This document shows positions 8,157-19,518 of a stretch of 45,712 bases of DNA, one piece after another. The stretch is from Pontiellaceae bacterium (GTDB lineage Bacteria; Verrucomicrobiota; Kiritimatiellia; Kiritimatiellales; Pontiellaceae): NCBI GenBank assembly GCA_016937945.1, contig JAFGVP010000133.1, positions 1 through 45,712 on the forward strand, in the 5' to 3' direction. The translations under genes and the position numbers were made by a program. Position 1 is the first letter of the stretch. Every line of letters begins with the position of its first letter. The notes below the pieces were generated by a model. It saw nothing but the letters and a program-made list of their open reading frames with translations, ran no database searches and had not been told where the DNA came from.

Positions 8157-8579
8157 ATGGCGAAGGAAATCACAGGATACATCAAGCTGCAGATCCCGGC
8201 AGGGGCGGCTAATCCGGCACCGCCGGTTGGCCCGGCGCTGGGGCAGAAGGGTGTAAACATTATGGAGTTCTGCAAGGCGTATAATGCCGCCACGCAGAGC
8301 CAGGCCGGGATGGTTGTTCCGGTGGTCATCACCGTGTACAGCGACCGCAGTTTTTCGTTTGTGACCAAGAGCCCCCCGGCGTCTGTGCTGCTGAAGAAAG
8401 CCGCCGGACTGGCCAAGGGGTCCAGCGTGCCGAACCGCGACAAGGTCGGCAAGGTCACCCGCGCTCAGATCGAAGAGATTGTTGAAATCAAGAAGGACGA
8501 TCTTAACGCCAATGATAAGGAAGCCGCAATTCGCGTTATCGAAGGTACCGCGCGCAGCATGGGAATCGAGGTTGAATAA
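8157..8579 (+). CDS. rplK: 50S ribosomal protein L11
   Basis: A 140-residue L11, part of the GTPase-associated centre. The hallmark [20 protein letters not shown] lies in the N-terminal domain, and the C-terminal rRNA-binding domain ends in a [14 protein letters not shown] tail. The start is ATG 8157, just upstream of [10 protein letters not shown] and preceded by TGAGG. An ATG at 8112 in the same frame overlaps nusG and would add 15 unlikely residues. The stop is 2 bases before rplA, so the two are translationally close. Confidence 0.97.
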   Translation: MAKEITGYIKLQIPAGAANPAPPVGPALGQKGVNIMEFCKAYNAATQSQAGMVVPVVITVYSDRSFSFVTKSPPASVLLKKAAGLAKGSSVPNRDKVGKVTRAQIEEIVEIKKDDLNANDKEAAIRVIEGTARSMGIEVE

Positions 8580-8581
8580 TC

Positions 8582-9277
8582 ATGGCTACTCACGGAAAGA
8601 ATTATAAAAACGTTAGAGAGAAAGTCTCCAGGGACAGCGACTACAGCATTGATGATGCGGTTGCATTCCTTCAGGCCAATCCTACCGCAAAGTTTGACGA
8701 AACATTCGAGCTGGCATTTCGCATGGGCGTAGATCCGACCAAATCGGACCAGGCGATCCGTTCGACCGTTGCGCTTCCGCACGGTACCGGTAAAGATGTT
8801 CGCGTTATCGTTTTTGCAACCGGCGATGCGGCCGAAGCTGCCCGTGCAGCCGGTGCTGTAGAAGTCGGTTTTGAAGATCTCATCAAGCGGGTACAGGACG
8901 GGTGGACGGATTTCGATGCCGCCGTTGCTACGCCGGACGCGATGAAGGAAGTTCGTAAGGTGGCCCGCGTTCTGGGTCCCCGTGGCCTTATGCCGAACCC
9001 CAAGACCGGAACCGTTACGGATGATACCGCTGCTGCGGTCAATCAGCTGAAAGCCGGTCGCGTTGAGTTCCGTATGGACCGTAACGGAAACATCGCGGTT
9101 CCGTTCGGCAAGCGTTCTTTTGAAAAGACCGCGTTGCTGGAAAATGCAAAAGCTGTTGTTGATGCAATCAACCATGCGAAGCCTTCCAGCGCCAAGGGCA
9201 CCTACATCAAGCGTTGCACCATTTCCAGCACCATGGGTCCGGGCCTGCGGGTCGCCCTCAAGGAAATTACCGCATAG
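8582..9277 (+). CDS. rplA: 50S ribosomal protein L1
   Basis: A 231-residue L1 of the ribosomal L1 stalk, which in many bacteria also represses its own mRNA. It contains the family signature around RVLGPRGLMPNPKTGTVT and the C-terminal SSTMGPGLRV segment. Length is normal. It is 2 bases after rplK, so probably translated in coupling with it. Confidence 0.97.
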   Translation: MATHGKNYKNVREKVSRDSDYSIDDAVAFLQANPTAKFDETFELAFRMGVDPTKSDQAIRSTVALPHGTGKDVRVIVFATGDAAEAARAAGAVEVGFEDLIKRVQDGWTDFDAAVATPDAMKEVRKVARVLGPRGLMPNPKTGTVTDDTAAAVNQLKAGRVEFRMDRNGNIAVPFGKRSFEKTALLENAKAVVDAINHAKPSSAKGTYIKRCTISSTMGPGLRVALKEITA

Positions 9278-9294
9278 AAGGGCAGGGTATTTAA

Positions 9295-9825
9295 ATGAAA
9301 CCTGAAGACAAACAGCACAGACCGGAAAAAGTGGCTATGGCCGCTGAGATCGATGAGCGCGTCTCCGGAGCGCTCTATATGATCCTCGCTGACTATGACG
9401 GCATGGATATGCCCATGACCACGGAGCTGAAAAATTCGCTTCGTGCAAATGGTGCGTCCTACAATGTCGTGAAAAACCGCATGCTCAACCGTTCAATGGA
9501 AGAAGATCTTTCCAGTATGCTCAAGGGGCAGACTGCCATGATCTACGGTGATGGCGATGTGGTTGAAGTCGCAAAGGTAATTAAGAAATTTACCGCAACC
9601 AACAAGAAGCCCGTCATCAAGGGCGGCTTTGTCGAAGGCAAAGCTGTTTCTGCAGAAGACGTGGTGGAGCTCGCTAAACTTCCGTCCAAGGATGTCCTGC
9701 GCGCCATGTTGCTTGGCACCCTGCAGGCACCGAGCCGAAATCTGGCCAGCGTTCTGAACCAGAAGGTTGCAAGCTTGGTATACGTACTGAGCGCGGTAAT
9801 AGAAAAAAAAGAAAAAGAAGCATAA
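9295..9825 (+). CDS. rplJ: 50S ribosomal protein L10
   Basis: A 176-residue L10, the base of the L7/L12 stalk. The N-terminal rRNA-binding domain includes ADYDGMDMPMTTELKNSLR and KNRMLNR. The C-terminal helix that binds L7/L12 dimers ends KKEKEA. Only 17 bases separate it from rplA, so a long L10-binding autoregulatory leader of the E. coli type does not fit in this gap. The ATG is preceded by AGGGTAT, a moderate ribosome site. Confidence 0.96.
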   Translation: MKPEDKQHRPEKVAMAAEIDERVSGALYMILADYDGMDMPMTTELKNSLRANGASYNVVKNRMLNRSMEEDLSSMLKGQTAMIYGDGDVVEVAKVIKKFTATNKKPVIKGGFVEGKAVSAEDVVELAKLPSKDVLRAMLLGTLQAPSRNLASVLNQKVASLVYVLSAVIEKKEKEA

Positions 9826-9860
9826 CAGTTTAAACAGATAGCAGTTCAAGGAGGTACGAA

Positions 9861-10274
9861 ATGTCCGAAGAAGTAAAAGAAGAAGTAAAGCTCGAAGGCA
9901 AAATGGCTGAGTTCGTTGATTGGGTTGAAACCATTTCCGTTCTGGAACTCTCCCAGCTCGTTAAGGCTCTGGAAGATCGTCTTGGTGTAACCGCAGCGGC
10001 TCCGATGGCTGTTGCAGCAGCTCCGGCTGGTGGCGGCGATGAAGCTGCAGCTCCTGCTGAGAAGACTGATTTCGACGTTGTTCTGACCGCAGCCGGCGGC
10101 TCCAAGATCCAGGTGATCAAGGAACTCCGCGGCCTGACCGGTCTGGGCCTGAAGGAAGCCAAGGAACTCGTTGACGGCGCTCCGGCGACCATCAAGGAAG
10201 GTGTTGCCAAGGCCGACGCAGAAGCCTGGAAAGAAAAGCTTGAAGGTGTTGGAGCAACCGTAGAACTCAAGTAA
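9861..10274 (+). CDS. rplL: 50S ribosomal protein L7/L12
   Basis: A 137-residue stalk protein, slightly longer than the usual 120-125 owing to a charged N-terminal leader ([13 protein letters not shown]). An N-terminal dimerisation domain is followed by an Ala/Gly/Pro-rich hinge ([15 protein letters not shown]) and a conserved C-terminal domain with [18 protein letters not shown], the factor-binding surface. It has a strong AAGGAGG ribosome site, fitting the four or more copies of this protein per ribosome. Confidence 0.97.
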   Translation: MSEEVKEEVKLEGKMAEFVDWVETISVLELSQLVKALEDRLGVTAAAPMAVAAAPAGGGDEAAAPAEKTDFDVVLTAAGGSKIQVIKELRGLTGLGLKEAKELVDGAPATIKEGVAKADAEAWKEKLEGVGATVELK

Positions 10275-10332
10275 TTCCGTTGGGATTACCTGGTTTTAAC
10301 AGATTGCGCCATCGTCTGTGATGGCTTGTAGA

Positions 10333-10363
10333 TTGTTCCCCTTTGAGACCCAAAGGGGAACAA
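10333..10363 (+). promoter_or_regulatory. 12-bp perfect hairpin in the rplL-rpoB gap
   Basis: TTGTTCCCCTTT and AAAGGGGAACAA pair perfectly over 12 bp around loop GAGACCC. No T run follows. In E. coli the same gap holds an attenuator and an RNase III site that lowers rpoBC expression relative to ribosomal proteins; a similar role here is inference. Confidence 0.65.
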
Positions 10364-10394
10364 GCGTTATCCAATATTAACCTGAAGGTGCGGG

Positions 10395-13300
10395 ATGGCT
10401 GAGAGAAAAAACTTTGGCAAGCTGACCGATGCGCTAGATGCGCCTGACTTGATTGAAATCCAACTGAATTCATACCGGGACTTCCTCCAGCAGGATGTTT
10501 CTCCTTCCAAAAGGAAGAAGATCGGACTCCAGTCCGTACTCGGTGAAGCGTTCCCGATCGAAAGTTACGATGGCCAGATTGCTCTGGACTTCGTCAGCTA
10601 TGAAATTAAAAAGCCGAAACTCGACCATCTCGAATCGCTTCGGGAAGGAGAAACTTTCTCGGCCCCCCTCTATGTAACGTTCAAACTCCGCGAAGGTGAA
10701 GACCTGCGCGAAGATACGTTATTCATGGGGGAAATCCCACTGATGACAGACAGCGGCAGCTTCGTGATAAACGGTGCCGAGCGCGTTATTGTCAGCCAGC
10801 TGCACCGCTCCCCCGGTATCTGTTTTGAACAGACCCAACATGCCAACGGCTCCATGCTGCACTCGTTCCGCATCATTCCCGACCATGGTTCGTGGATTGA
10901 AGCCCAGTTCGATACGAGTGATCTGATTTATATTTATCTAGACCGGAAACGCCGTCGCCGCAAATTTCTTGCGTCTACGTTCCTCCGTGCCCTTGGCTAT
11001 GCGACCGATGAAGAAATTCTCGGCCTCTATTATCAGTTCAACGAATTTTCGCTGAGCAAGAAGAGCTTCGATGAAGCCGATCTTGAAAACATTGTTCTGC
11101 GTGACGATGTCATCGATGCAGATTCCGAATCCGTTATCGGCCGTCGTTATGATGCGCTGACCGTCGATATGATCCAGCGCATGAAACTCGCCGGATACAA
11201 AAAGATTTCCGTGGTCAATGTTGAGTGGGACCAAGGCCTCTTCCTGAAGAGTGTTCAGGCTGATACCACCCGTACTGTTGACGAAGCTTTGAAGGATCTC
11301 TACCAGAAGCTTCGTCCCGGTGATCCGCCGACCACCGCTTCTGCCCGCCAGATGATCAAGCGTCTGTTCTTTGATGAAGCACGCTTCAGTCTGAGCCGTG
11401 TAGGTCGTTACAAGATCCAGCAGAAACTTGGCATCAAGAGTGATTCGCTGACGCTTGAAGTAGAAGACGTGGTTGAAGCTCTCCGCTACCTGCTGATGGT
11501 CCGCAAGGGCGAAGGTACGCTCGACGATATCGACCATCTCGGAAGCCGCCGTATCCGTACCGTGGGCGAATTGCTGGAAGGTCAGTGCCGCGTTGGACTG
11601 GCGCGTATTCAGCGCTTGGTTAAAGAACGTATGACGATCTTTGACACCACGGTTGACCGCCTTTCTTCCCAGAAACTGATCAACCCGAAGGCGTTGTCCG
11701 CAGTAATCAAGGACTTCTTCGGACGCAGTCAGCTGTCCCAGTTCATGGATCAGACCAATCCTCTGTCGGAACTCACGCACAAGCGTCGTCTTTCCGCACT
11801 CGGACCGGGAGGCCTGAACCGTGATCGCGCCGGCTTTGAAGTGCGTGACGTTCACAGCTCTCACTACGGACGTATCTGTCCGATTGAAACGCCGGAAGGT
11901 CCGAACATCGGTCTGATTTCTTCGCTTTCCACCTTTGCGAAGGTCAATGAGTACGGCTTTATCGTAACACCTTATCTAAAGGTGTCCGGCGGTAAGGTTT
12001 CCAAGACGATTGACTGGCTTACCGCGGACGAAGAAGAGCGTTATGTTATTGCTCAGGCCAATGCGCCGCTGGATGAAAACAGCTGTTTCATCAACGACCG
12101 CGTCATGGTTCGTGTTCGCGGCGACTTTATCGAAGTCGTTCCGGAGAAGGTCGAATACATGGACGTTTCTCCGAAGCAGGTGGTGTCCATTGCTGCCGGT
12201 CTGATTCCGTTCCTTGAGCACGACGACGCCAACCGTGCGTTGATGGGTTCGAACATGCAACGTCAGGCGGTTCCGCTGATGAAGTCGGAACGTCCTTATG
12301 TAGGCAGCGGCATTGAAGGTCGTCTGGCACGTGACTCGCGTGTTCTGATTACTGCCAAGGAAGACGGAATTGTGGCTTATGTTTCCGCTGACAAGATCAT
12401 TATCAGCAAAGATGGAACGATTCCGGCACGCAAGGCTCCGGCGTCTGAATATCAGAGCTACAGACTGCGTAAGTTCATGCGTTCCAACGCAGGTACCTGC
12501 CTGAATCAGCGTCCGACGGTCAAGGCCGGGCAGAAGATCAAGGCTGGCGATGTTCTCGCCGACGGTGCCGGCACGGATCAGGGCGAACTCGCGCTGGGTA
12601 AGAATGCGGTTGTCGCGTTCATGCCGTGGGGCGGTTATAACTTCGAGGATGCTATCCTGATTAATGAAAAGCTGGTGCGCGAAGACGTATACACCTCGAT
12701 CCATATCGAAGAGTTCGAATGCGGCGCCCGTGATACCAAGCTTGGTCCGGAAGAAATTACCCGCGATATTCCGAATGTCGGTGAAGAAGCCCTGAAGAAT
12801 CTGTCGCATGACGGTATCATTCAGGTCGGCGCTGAAGTTAAGCCGGGCGATATCCTCGTCGGTAAGATTACGCCGAAGAGCGAAACCGAACTGGCTCCGG
12901 AAGAACGTCTGCTGCGCGCCATTTTCGGCGAAAAAGCCGCTGATGTCCGTGATACCTCGCTGAAGGCGCCTTCCGGCACCTACGGTATCGTAATGGATGT
13001 TAAGGTTTCTTCGAAGAACAACGGTGTGACCGGCAAGGAAAAACCGACCGATCTGAAGAAGCTGCAGAGCGAAATTCAGGACCGTCACGAAGACGTGGTC
13101 GCACAGTTGACTGAAGATCTGACCGAAGCCCTTTCAAATATCTTGCTGGGTGAAAAGATCCCGCTGGATGTGATGAATGCGGAAAGCGGCGATGTGATTA
13201 TTCCTGCGAATCGTAAGATCACCAAGACCCTGCTTCGCAAGCTGGCCGCCAACTATGAACATGTGGAAATCGACCCGAGCCCGATCCGTATCAAGATCAT

Positions 13301-14156
13301 GGGTATCATCGATGAATACCGCAACAAGTTCACCGAGGCCAAGGAAGACAAGGATCGTTCCATGGATCGCGCCGGAAGCGGCGAAGAAATGGATGCCGGT
13401 ATCGTGAAATCCGTTAAGGTTTACATTGCCACCAAGAAGAAGCTTTCCGTGGGTGACAAGATGGCTGGACGCCACGGTAACAAGGGGGTTATTTCCCGCA
13501 TCGTGGCCGAAGAAGACATGCCTTTCCTTCCGGATGGAACCCCGGTTGACGTTGTTCTAAACCCGCTGGGTGTACCTTCCCGAATGAACGTGGGTCAGGT
13601 ATTGGAAACTCATCTCGGCTGGGCCTGTAAGCATCTCGGTATGCACGCAGCAACTCCGATTTTTGATGGGATTTCTGAGCAGCAGATCCGTGAAATGCTG
13701 GGCGATGCTGGACTGTCTGAAGACGGTAAAACCGAGCTGTATGACGGTCGTACCGGCGAACGCTTTGAACAGCGCGTCGTGGTTGGTGTGATGTATATCC
13801 TGAAACTGCATCACTTGGTCAGTGAAAAGATTCATGCCCGTGCAGTCGGTCCTTACTCACTGGTTACCCAGCAACCGCTGGGTGGTAAAGCCCAGTACGG
13901 TGGACAGCGCTTCGGTGAAATGGAAGTGTGGGCGCTTGAAGCTTACGGTGCCGCGCATGCGTTGCAGGAAATCCTGACGGTGAAGAGTGACGATATTGCC
14001 GGTCGTACCCGCATGTACGAAGCAATCGTCAAGGGGGAAAACGTGCTCGACTCCGGCCGGCCGGAATCGTTCAACGTACTGATCAAGGAACTGCAGGGAC
14101 TAGGCCTTAACTTCCAGGTGAAGAACAAGGACGGCGAGCCCATTCCCTCAACCTAA
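10395..14156 (+). CDS. rpoB: DNA-directed RNA polymerase subunit beta
   Basis: Catalytic beta subunit of 1253 residues. The rifampicin-pocket region reads [37 protein letters not shown] with all the usual wild-type residues, followed by [25 protein letters not shown] motifs. The flap and C-terminal clamp regions ([33 protein letters not shown]) are intact. It is preceded by the 12-bp hairpin and followed 49 bases later by rpoC. The start ATG has a weak GAAGG site at suitable distance. Confidence 0.98.
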   Translation: MAERKNFGKLTDALDAPDLIEIQLNSYRDFLQQDVSPSKRKKIGLQSVLGEAFPIESYDGQIALDFVSYEIKKPKLDHLESLREGETFSAPLYVTFKLREGEDLREDTLFMGEIPLMTDSGSFVINGAERVIVSQLHRSPGICFEQTQHANGSMLHSFRIIPDHGSWIEAQFDTSDLIYIYLDRKRRRRKFLASTFLRALGYATDEEILGLYYQFNEFSLSKKSFDEADLENIVLRDDVIDADSESVIGRRYDALTVDMIQRMKLAGYKKISVVNVEWDQGLFLKSVQADTTRTVDEALKDLYQKLRPGDPPTTASARQMIKRLFFDEARFSLSRVGRYKIQQKLGIKSDSLTLEVEDVVEALRYLLMVRKGEGTLDDIDHLGSRRIRTVGELLEGQCRVGLARIQRLVKERMTIFDTTVDRLSSQKLINPKALSAVIKDFFGRSQLSQFMDQTNPLSELTHKRRLSALGPGGLNRDRAGFEVRDVHSSHYGRICPIETPEGPNIGLISSLSTFAKVNEYGFIVTPYLKVSGGKVSKTIDWLTADEEERYVIAQANAPLDENSCFINDRVMVRVRGDFIEVVPEKVEYMDVSPKQVVSIAAGLIPFLEHDDANRALMGSNMQRQAVPLMKSERPYVGSGIEGRLARDSRVLITAKEDGIVAYVSADKIIISKDGTIPARKAPASEYQSYRLRKFMRSNAGTCLNQRPTVKAGQKIKAGDVLADGAGTDQGELALGKNAVVAFMPWGGYNFEDAILINEKLVREDVYTSIHIEEFECGARDTKLGPEEITRDIPNVGEEALKNLSHDGIIQVGAEVKPGDILVGKITPKSETELAPEERLLRAIFGEKAADVRDTSLKAPSGTYGIVMDVKVSSKNNGVTGKEKPTDLKKLQSEIQDRHEDVVAQLTEDLTEALSNILLGEKIPLDVMNAESGDVIIPANRKITKTLLRKLAANYEHVEIDPSPIRIKIMGIIDEYRNKFTEAKEDKDRSMDRAGSGEEMDAGIVKSVKVYIATKKKLSVGDKMAGRHGNKGVISRIVAEEDMPFLPDGTPVDVVLNPLGVPSRMNVGQVLETHLGWACKHLGMHAATPIFDGISEQQIREMLGDAGLSEDGKTELYDGRTGERFEQRVVVGVMYILKLHHLVSEKIHARAVGPYSLVTQQPLGGKAQYGGQRFGEMEVWALEAYGAAHALQEILTVKSDDIAGRTRMYEAIVKGENVLDSGRPESFNVLIKELQGLGLNFQVKNKDGEPIPST

Positions 14157-14205
14157 TCATTGCATCTCACGACCTACTATATATTAGACCGCAGGAGGAA
14201 TACCG

Positions 14206-17200
14206 GTGGAAAACAATTCAAGCAGTGTAGCCGATATCTTTGGAATGAGCCTGGAGGAGCAGCACGACTTCGCGAACATTACGCTCGCGTCGCCGGAAGC
14301 AATCCGCTCCTGGAGCCATGGTGAAGTCCGCAATCCCGAAACCATCAACTACAGAACCTTTAAGCCTGAAAAAGGCGGCCTTTTCTGTGAACGCATTTTC
14401 GGTCCGACCAAGGACTGGGAATGTTCGTGCGGAAAGTATAAGCGAATTAAGCATAAGGGCGTAATCTGTGACCGTTGCGGCGTTGAAGTAACGCTGTCAC
14501 GCGTTCGACGTGAACGCATGGCGCATATCGAACTGGCCGTTCCGGTTTCACACATCTGGTTCTTCAAGGCCACTCCCAGCCGCATGGGACTTATCCTTGA
14601 TATGACCATGCGCAACCTGGAACGCGTTCTTTACTATGATAACTATATTGTGGTTGATCCTGGTGAAACGCCGCTGAAGGAAAAGCAGTTGCTTTCCGAA
14701 GAAGAATACCGCGAAGCGATTGCCAACTATGGTGACGAAAGCTTTGTCGCGAAAATCGGTGCTGAAGGGGTTCGTGAGCTCCTGACCAAAATCGATCCGG
14801 TCAAGACGCTTCAGGAACTTGAAGAAGCGATGATGAACACCCGCTCCAAGCAGACCCGCAAGAAGCTCGTCAATCAGATGAAGCTGATGGAAGGATTCAT
14901 CAAGAGCAGCTCCCGTCCGGAGTGGATGATCATGGAAGTACTTCCGGTCATTCCGCCGGACCTGCGTCCGCTCGTTCCGCTCGAAGGCGGCCGCTTTGCA
15001 ACCTCCGACCTGAATGACCTGTACCGCCGTGTCATTAACCGTAACAACCGTCTGCGCACACTGCTGGCTCTGAAAACGCCGGAAGTGATTATCCGAAACG
15101 AAAAGCGCATGCTGCAGCAATCTGTCGACGCGCTGTTTGACAACGGTCGTCATGGCCGCGCTGTCACCGGGCCGGGTAACCGTCCGCTGAAATCGTTGAG
15201 TGACATGCTCAAGGGTAAGCAGGGTCGTTTCCGTCAGAATCTGCTTGGTAAGCGTGTTGACTATTCCGGCCGTTCCGTAATTGTGGTGGGTCCGACCCTG
15301 AAGCTCAACCAGTGCGGTCTTCCGAAGAAGATGGCTCTTGTTCTGTTCGAACCCTTCATCATTCGCCGTCTGAAGGAACGTGGCATTGTTCATACGGTCC
15401 GCAGCGCGAAAAAGATGATCGAGCGCGAGGAAGATGTCGTATGGGATATTCTCGATCAGGTGACCCGCGGTCATACGGTGATGCTTAACCGTGCGCCGAC
15501 GCTGCACAGACTTTCTATTCAGTCGTTCGAGCCGATCCTCATTGAAGGCGAAGCCATTCAGCTCCATCCGCTCGTCTGTACGGCCTACAACGCCGACTTC
15601 GACGGTGACCAGATGGCTGTACACGTGCCGCTCTCCGTTGAGGCGCAGGTAGAGTCGAAGAGTCTGATGCTTGCATCCAACAATATCTTCTCGCCGTCCA
15701 GCGGTAAGCCGGTAACGACTCCGACGCAGGATATCGCGCTCGGATGTTACTTCATGACCTCTGAGTCCCAGAGTTTCCTGATGGAGCGCAAGAAGGGAAT
15801 CAAGCACGAGAACGAGCACCTTCGCATCATGAATGATGTGAATGAAGTACATACCGCCTTCGATGAAGGGGTTGTTAAGCTTCATGACCGTATTCGTTAT
15901 CGTAACCCGGACTATCAGCGCGAAACCCGCAACGGCGACAAAGATCGTTCCGTGATCCTGACTACCGTCGGTCGCGTATTCTTCAATGAAGTGTGGCCGG
16001 ACGAAATGGGTTTTGTGAACAAGACAGCTACCAAGAAGGTTGTTGGAAACCTGATTGAGCAGTGCTACGAAATTTCCGGCCATAATGAGACCGTTCGCGT
16101 TCTGGATGACCTCAAGAACCTCGGTTACGAGAATGCGACGACTTCCGGCATGTCCATCGGTCTCTGCGACATGATCATTCCGCAGGACAAGGGCGAGCTC
16201 ATTGCTGCTTCCCGTAAGGAAATCGAAGAGGTTGAAAACAAGCATCGCAAGGGTCTGATTACCGAAGGCGAACGCTACAACATGATCATCGACATCTGGA
16301 CGGACACCAACGACAAGCTGACCAACAAGCTGTTTAACGTGCTCGAAAACAACGATGACCCGATGAACGTTCAGTCGAAGGAAGAGCTTAACCCGGTTTA
16401 CGTGATGGTTGACTCCGGCGCCCGTGGTAGCCGTCAGCAGATTCGTCAGCTGGCCGGTATGCGCGGCCTGATGGCCAAGCCGTCGGGTGAAATTATTGAG
16501 CGTCCGATTCTCTCTAACTTCCGTGAAGGTCTGTCGGTACTGGAGTACTTTATTTCGACGCACGGTGCCCGTAAGGGTCTTGCCGATACCGCTCTTAAGA
16601 CGGCCGACTCCGGTTACCTTACCCGTAAGCTGGTCGACGTGTCGCACGACATCATCATTACCGAGGAAGACTGCCAGACACTCAATGGTATTGAGGTCAG
16701 CGCAATCACAGAAGGGGATGATGAACTGGTATCGCTCTCTCAGCGTATTATCGGTCGTACGGCGGCTGAAGATATCTGTAACCCGCATACGCTTGACGTG
16801 ATTGTTGCTGCCGGTGAGCTGATTGACAAGTATTCCGCCCGCCGCGTGGAAAGCGCCGGCGTTGAAATGGTCATCATCCGCAGTGTTCTCACCTGTGAGT
16901 CCCGTCGCGGCGTCTGTGCTAAGTGCTACGGTAAAAACCTGGCAACGGGCAAGCCTGCCCAGCTCGGTCAACCGGTCGGTATTATTGCCGCACAGTCCAT
17001 TGGTGAGCCGGGTACCCAGCTGACCATGCGTACCTTCCATATCGGTGGTACCGCAAGTTCTGTATTTAAACAGCCGAAAGTTATTGCCAAGTCAAACGGT
17101 ACCGTGAAATACGAAAACGTTCGTGCCGTCAAGGTCGATGATAAGAACGTAGTGCTGAACAAAAACGGTAGTCTTGTTGTTGTGGATGATGAAGGTCGTG

Positions 17201-18384
17201 AGCTTGAACGTTATGCAACGGTTATCGGTGCGCTCGTGTCCGTCGACGATGGCGGCCAGGTGGCCGCAGGTGAAACCTTTGTCGAGTGGGATCCGTACTC
17301 CGTTCCGATTCTTTCCGAACACGAAGGTAAGCTTGAGTTCAACGACTTTATTGAAGGGGTAACCGTTCAAAAGACCGTTGATGATGCGACCGGCGTTGAA
17401 GGTCTGACCGTTATGGAGCATAAGGAAGACCTCCATCCGCAGATCGTCATTGTCGGTAAGAACGGAAGCAAGGGATTCTATTCCATTCCGGCCGGCGCCC
17501 AGGTGATGATTAAGGAAGGCGATCCGATCTGTGCAGGTCATACGCTGGCCCGTACGCCGCGTAAGACGGTTCGTACCAAGGATATTACCGGTGGTCTGCC
17601 GCGCGTGGCAGAACTTGTTGAAGCCCGTACACCGAAGGAAGCTGCTGAAATCGCGAAGATTGAAGGTATCGTTGAGCTGGGCGGCATTGCCAAGGGTAAG
17701 CGCAAGCTCATCGTTCGCGACACCGTAACCGGTGCCGAAGAAGAGCATCTGATTCCGATGAACAAGCACGTGATTGTTTTCCCTGGCGATTTTGTTCACA
17801 AGGGACAGCAGCTTACGGAAGGTCCGATTATTCCTCAGGAACTGCTTGAGGTCTGCGGTCCTCAGGACCTTCAGGAATATCTCGTGAACGAAGTTCAGGC
17901 TGTTTACCGTCTGCAGGGTGTGGAAATCAACGACAAGCACATCGAGGTGATCGTTCGCCAGATGTTGCGTAAGGTCAAGATTACCGACCCGGGCGATACA
18001 GAATTCCTCTGGGGTGAGCAGGTTGAAAAGCAGACCTTCCAGGAAGTCAACCAGAAGGCAGTTGCCGAAGGTCGTCGTCCGGCGGAAGCTTCCCCGGTTC
18101 TCCTTGGTATCACCAAGGCCGCGCTCGAAACGGAATCGTTCATTTCGGCTGCATCCTTCCAGGATACGACCCGCGTACTCACGAAGGCCGCTACCTTTGG
18201 TATGGTGGACCAGCTGCGAGGCTTCAAGGAGAACGTTATCATGGGCCGCCTGATTCCGGCCGGTACCGGCTTCCCGATGTATCGCGATATCAGGCCAGTT
18301 AAGCTTGGTGAAGAAATTGCCATCGAGGATGTTCTCGGTGGAGATCCGCTGGCCTTTGAAGAAAGTCCGGTTGAAGAGATCTAA
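14206..18384 (+). CDS. rpoC: DNA-directed RNA polymerase subunit beta'
   Basis: Catalytic beta' subunit of 1392 residues. The N-terminal zinc finger has Cys at 73, 75, 88 and 91 (CSC...CDRC). The Mg2+-binding active-site motif NADFDGD is at 462-468. The second zinc site ([11 protein letters not shown]) and the trigger loop region with [20 protein letters not shown] are present. The start is GTG at 14206 with a strong AGGAGG site. A terminator ends the operon shortly after the stop. Confidence 0.98.
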   Translation: MENNSSSVADIFGMSLEEQHDFANITLASPEAIRSWSHGEVRNPETINYRTFKPEKGGLFCERIFGPTKDWECSCGKYKRIKHKGVICDRCGVEVTLSRVRRERMAHIELAVPVSHIWFFKATPSRMGLILDMTMRNLERVLYYDNYIVVDPGETPLKEKQLLSEEEYREAIANYGDESFVAKIGAEGVRELLTKIDPVKTLQELEEAMMNTRSKQTRKKLVNQMKLMEGFIKSSSRPEWMIMEVLPVIPPDLRPLVPLEGGRFATSDLNDLYRRVINRNNRLRTLLALKTPEVIIRNEKRMLQQSVDALFDNGRHGRAVTGPGNRPLKSLSDMLKGKQGRFRQNLLGKRVDYSGRSVIVVGPTLKLNQCGLPKKMALVLFEPFIIRRLKERGIVHTVRSAKKMIEREEDVVWDILDQVTRGHTVMLNRAPTLHRLSIQSFEPILIEGEAIQLHPLVCTAYNADFDGDQMAVHVPLSVEAQVESKSLMLASNNIFSPSSGKPVTTPTQDIALGCYFMTSESQSFLMERKKGIKHENEHLRIMNDVNEVHTAFDEGVVKLHDRIRYRNPDYQRETRNGDKDRSVILTTVGRVFFNEVWPDEMGFVNKTATKKVVGNLIEQCYEISGHNETVRVLDDLKNLGYENATTSGMSIGLCDMIIPQDKGELIAASRKEIEEVENKHRKGLITEGERYNMIIDIWTDTNDKLTNKLFNVLENNDDPMNVQSKEELNPVYVMVDSGARGSRQQIRQLAGMRGLMAKPSGEIIERPILSNFREGLSVLEYFISTHGARKGLADTALKTADSGYLTRKLVDVSHDIIITEEDCQTLNGIEVSAITEGDDELVSLSQRIIGRTAAEDICNPHTLDVIVAAGELIDKYSARRVESAGVEMVIIRSVLTCESRRGVCAKCYGKNLATGKPAQLGQPVGIIAAQSIGEPGTQLTMRTFHIGGTASSVFKQPKVIAKSNGTVKYENVRAVKVDDKNVVLNKNGSLVVVDDEGRELERYATVIGALVSVDDGGQVAAGETFVEWDPYSVPILSEHEGKLEFNDFIEGVTVQKTVDDATGVEGLTVMEHKEDLHPQIVIVGKNGSKGFYSIPAGAQVMIKEGDPICAGHTLARTPRKTVRTKDITGGLPRVAELVEARTPKEAAEIAKIEGIVELGGIAKGKRKLIVRDTVTGAEEEHLIPMNKHVIVFPGDFVHKGQQLTEGPIIPQELLEVCGPQDLQEYLVNEVQAVYRLQGVEINDKHIEVIVRQMLRKVKITDPGDTEFLWGEQVEKQTFQEVNQKAVAEGRRPAEASPVLLGITKAALETESFISAASFQDTTRVLTKAATFGMVDQLRGFKENVIMGRLIPAGTGFPMYRDIRPVKLGEEIAIEDVLGGDPLAFEESPVEEI

Positions 18385-18402
18385 GGGTCACTTCACGATC
18401 GC

Positions 18403-18431
18403 AAAAAGGCGTCCTTCGGGACGCTTTTTTT
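18403..18431 (+). terminator. Terminator of the rpoBC operon
   Basis: The GCGTCC/GGACGC stem with a TTCG tetraloop is extended by an A5/T7 flank that gives a T run. It could also serve the convergent metallo-hydrolase gene. Confidence 0.88.
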
Positions 18432-18440
18432 GTAGCCGTC

Positions 18441-19253
18441 TTAACCGATCATAAGGTCATCATGGAAGGGAGTGTGCGTCCAGATCGTAGAGATCCGTGT
18501 GGCCGAAGAGACTTCGAGCTGAATGTGGCCTAAACCGTCCAGTCGAAGTTGGGATGAGACGGTTCTGAGGGCGGTATCCGGCGTGTTGCAGTCGGAGCTG
18601 AGATGTGCAAGGAAAACGTGCTGCAGAACATCGGTGGCGCTTTCGGATATAAGCCTTGCCGCATCTATATTTGAAAGGTGTCCTTGGCGGCTGCGAATCC
18701 GCTGCTTCAGCGGCCAGGGGCGGGGTGCTTCTCTCAGGAGATCCTCGTCATGGTTGGATTCCATGATAAGTGCGTTGCAGCCTTTGAGCTTTTCTCGGAT
18801 CAATGATGTGCTCATGCCGAGGTCTGTGACAACACCCACACGGCAGGACCCGCATTGAATGCGGAACCCGACTGGTTCATATGCATCATGCGGGACAGAA
18901 AACGGTTCGATGGTTATATCGCCGATTTCAAATGGTGATCCCGTTTGGAAGATGCGGACATTGACTTCGTGGGATTTCGGCTGTCTCTTCATTCCATTCA
19001 GCGTTCCGGCGTTTGCATAGACCGGAATTCCATGCCGCTTCTGCAGAACTCGAACGCCGGCAACGTGGTCTCCATGTTCGTGTGATATGCATATGCCGTT
19101 AATACTATCCGGCGTAACGCCGATTTCCTCGAGCCTCAACGCGATCTGTTTTGCGCTTAATCCGGCGTCGATAAGGATTCGTGTCTTATCGGATGCAATG
19201 TAAATTGAATTTCCTGAACTGCCACTGGCCAGAATACATGCCTGTAAACTCAT
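18441..19253 (-). CDS. MBL-fold metallo-hydrolase, YycJ/WalJ type
   Basis: A 270-residue metallo-beta-lactamase-fold hydrolase. The N-terminus (ILASGSSGNSIYI) and metal-binding HEHGDH motif match the YycJ/WalJ group, whose Gram-positive members act as exonucleases linked to DNA repair. Further metal ligands are expected at the FSVPHDA and ESNHD motifs. The ATG is preceded by AGGAG. It converges on rpoC with a shared terminator region. The cytoplasmic nuclease role is inferred from the family. Confidence 0.9.
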   Translation of the reverse strand: MSLQACILASGSSGNSIYIASDKTRILIDAGLSAKQIALRLEEIGVTPDSINGICISHEHGDHVAGVRVLQKRHGIPVYANAGTLNGMKRQPKSHEVNVRIFQTGSPFEIGDITIEPFSVPHDAYEPVGFRIQCGSCRVGVVTDLGMSTSLIREKLKGCNALIMESNHDEDLLREAPRPWPLKQRIRSRQGHLSNIDAARLISESATDVLQHVFLAHLSSDCNTPDTALRTVSSQLRLDGLGHIQLEVSSATRISTIWTHTPFHDDLMIG

Positions 19254-19362
19254 TTAAATCTCCTGAATTGATTTCCATCATAGGGGGGCGGATACCAATG
19301 AAAATATTTTTTAGCGGAATAATAGCGTGAGAGGGGCCTTCATCCCATTATGCGGGTGAGCG

Positions 19363-19380
19363 ATGATTCAAATGAATCAT
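19363..19380. repeat. Inverted repeat upstream of the fba promoter
   Basis: ATGATTCA-AA-TGAATCAT has 8-bp arms with a 2-bp centre, the size and symmetry of a dimeric regulator site. It lies about 40 bp upstream of the fba -35 box, where an activator could bind. No regulator is identified. Confidence 0.4.
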
Positions 19381-19419
19381 CCCCGTGTTGTCGCCCCCTA
19401 TATAAACGCCCGAGGGGGA

Positions 19420-19447
19420 TTGACCGCAGGGCGATTCCTGCTATAGT
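19420..19447 (+). promoter_or_regulatory. Sigma-70-type promoter of fba
   Basis: TTGACC and TATAGT are separated by 16 bp, a near-consensus pair, 71 bases before the start codon. The rest of the 19254-19518 gap holds only the inverted repeat and A/T-rich sequence. Confidence 0.75.
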
Positions 19448-19518
19448 TCCCGCGAATTTTGCCAAAATCATTGGCTTTTTACACAAATCCAATCCACGAA
19501 AAAGGAAGGAAATAAATC

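Noticed and set aside
9278..9294. L10-type autoregulatory leader before rplJ
   Set aside because: The gap is only 17 bases, too short for the known kink-turn leader.
10001..10060. Ala/Pro/Gly-rich stretch as a possible repeat expansion in rplL
   Set aside because: This is the normal flexible hinge of L7/L12.
14548..17040. An 830-residue open frame antisense to rpoC, and similar ones antisense to rpoB
   Set aside because: These arise from strong codon bias (few TTA, CTA and TCA codons) in rpoB/rpoC; the products are His/Asn-rich and unlike any family.
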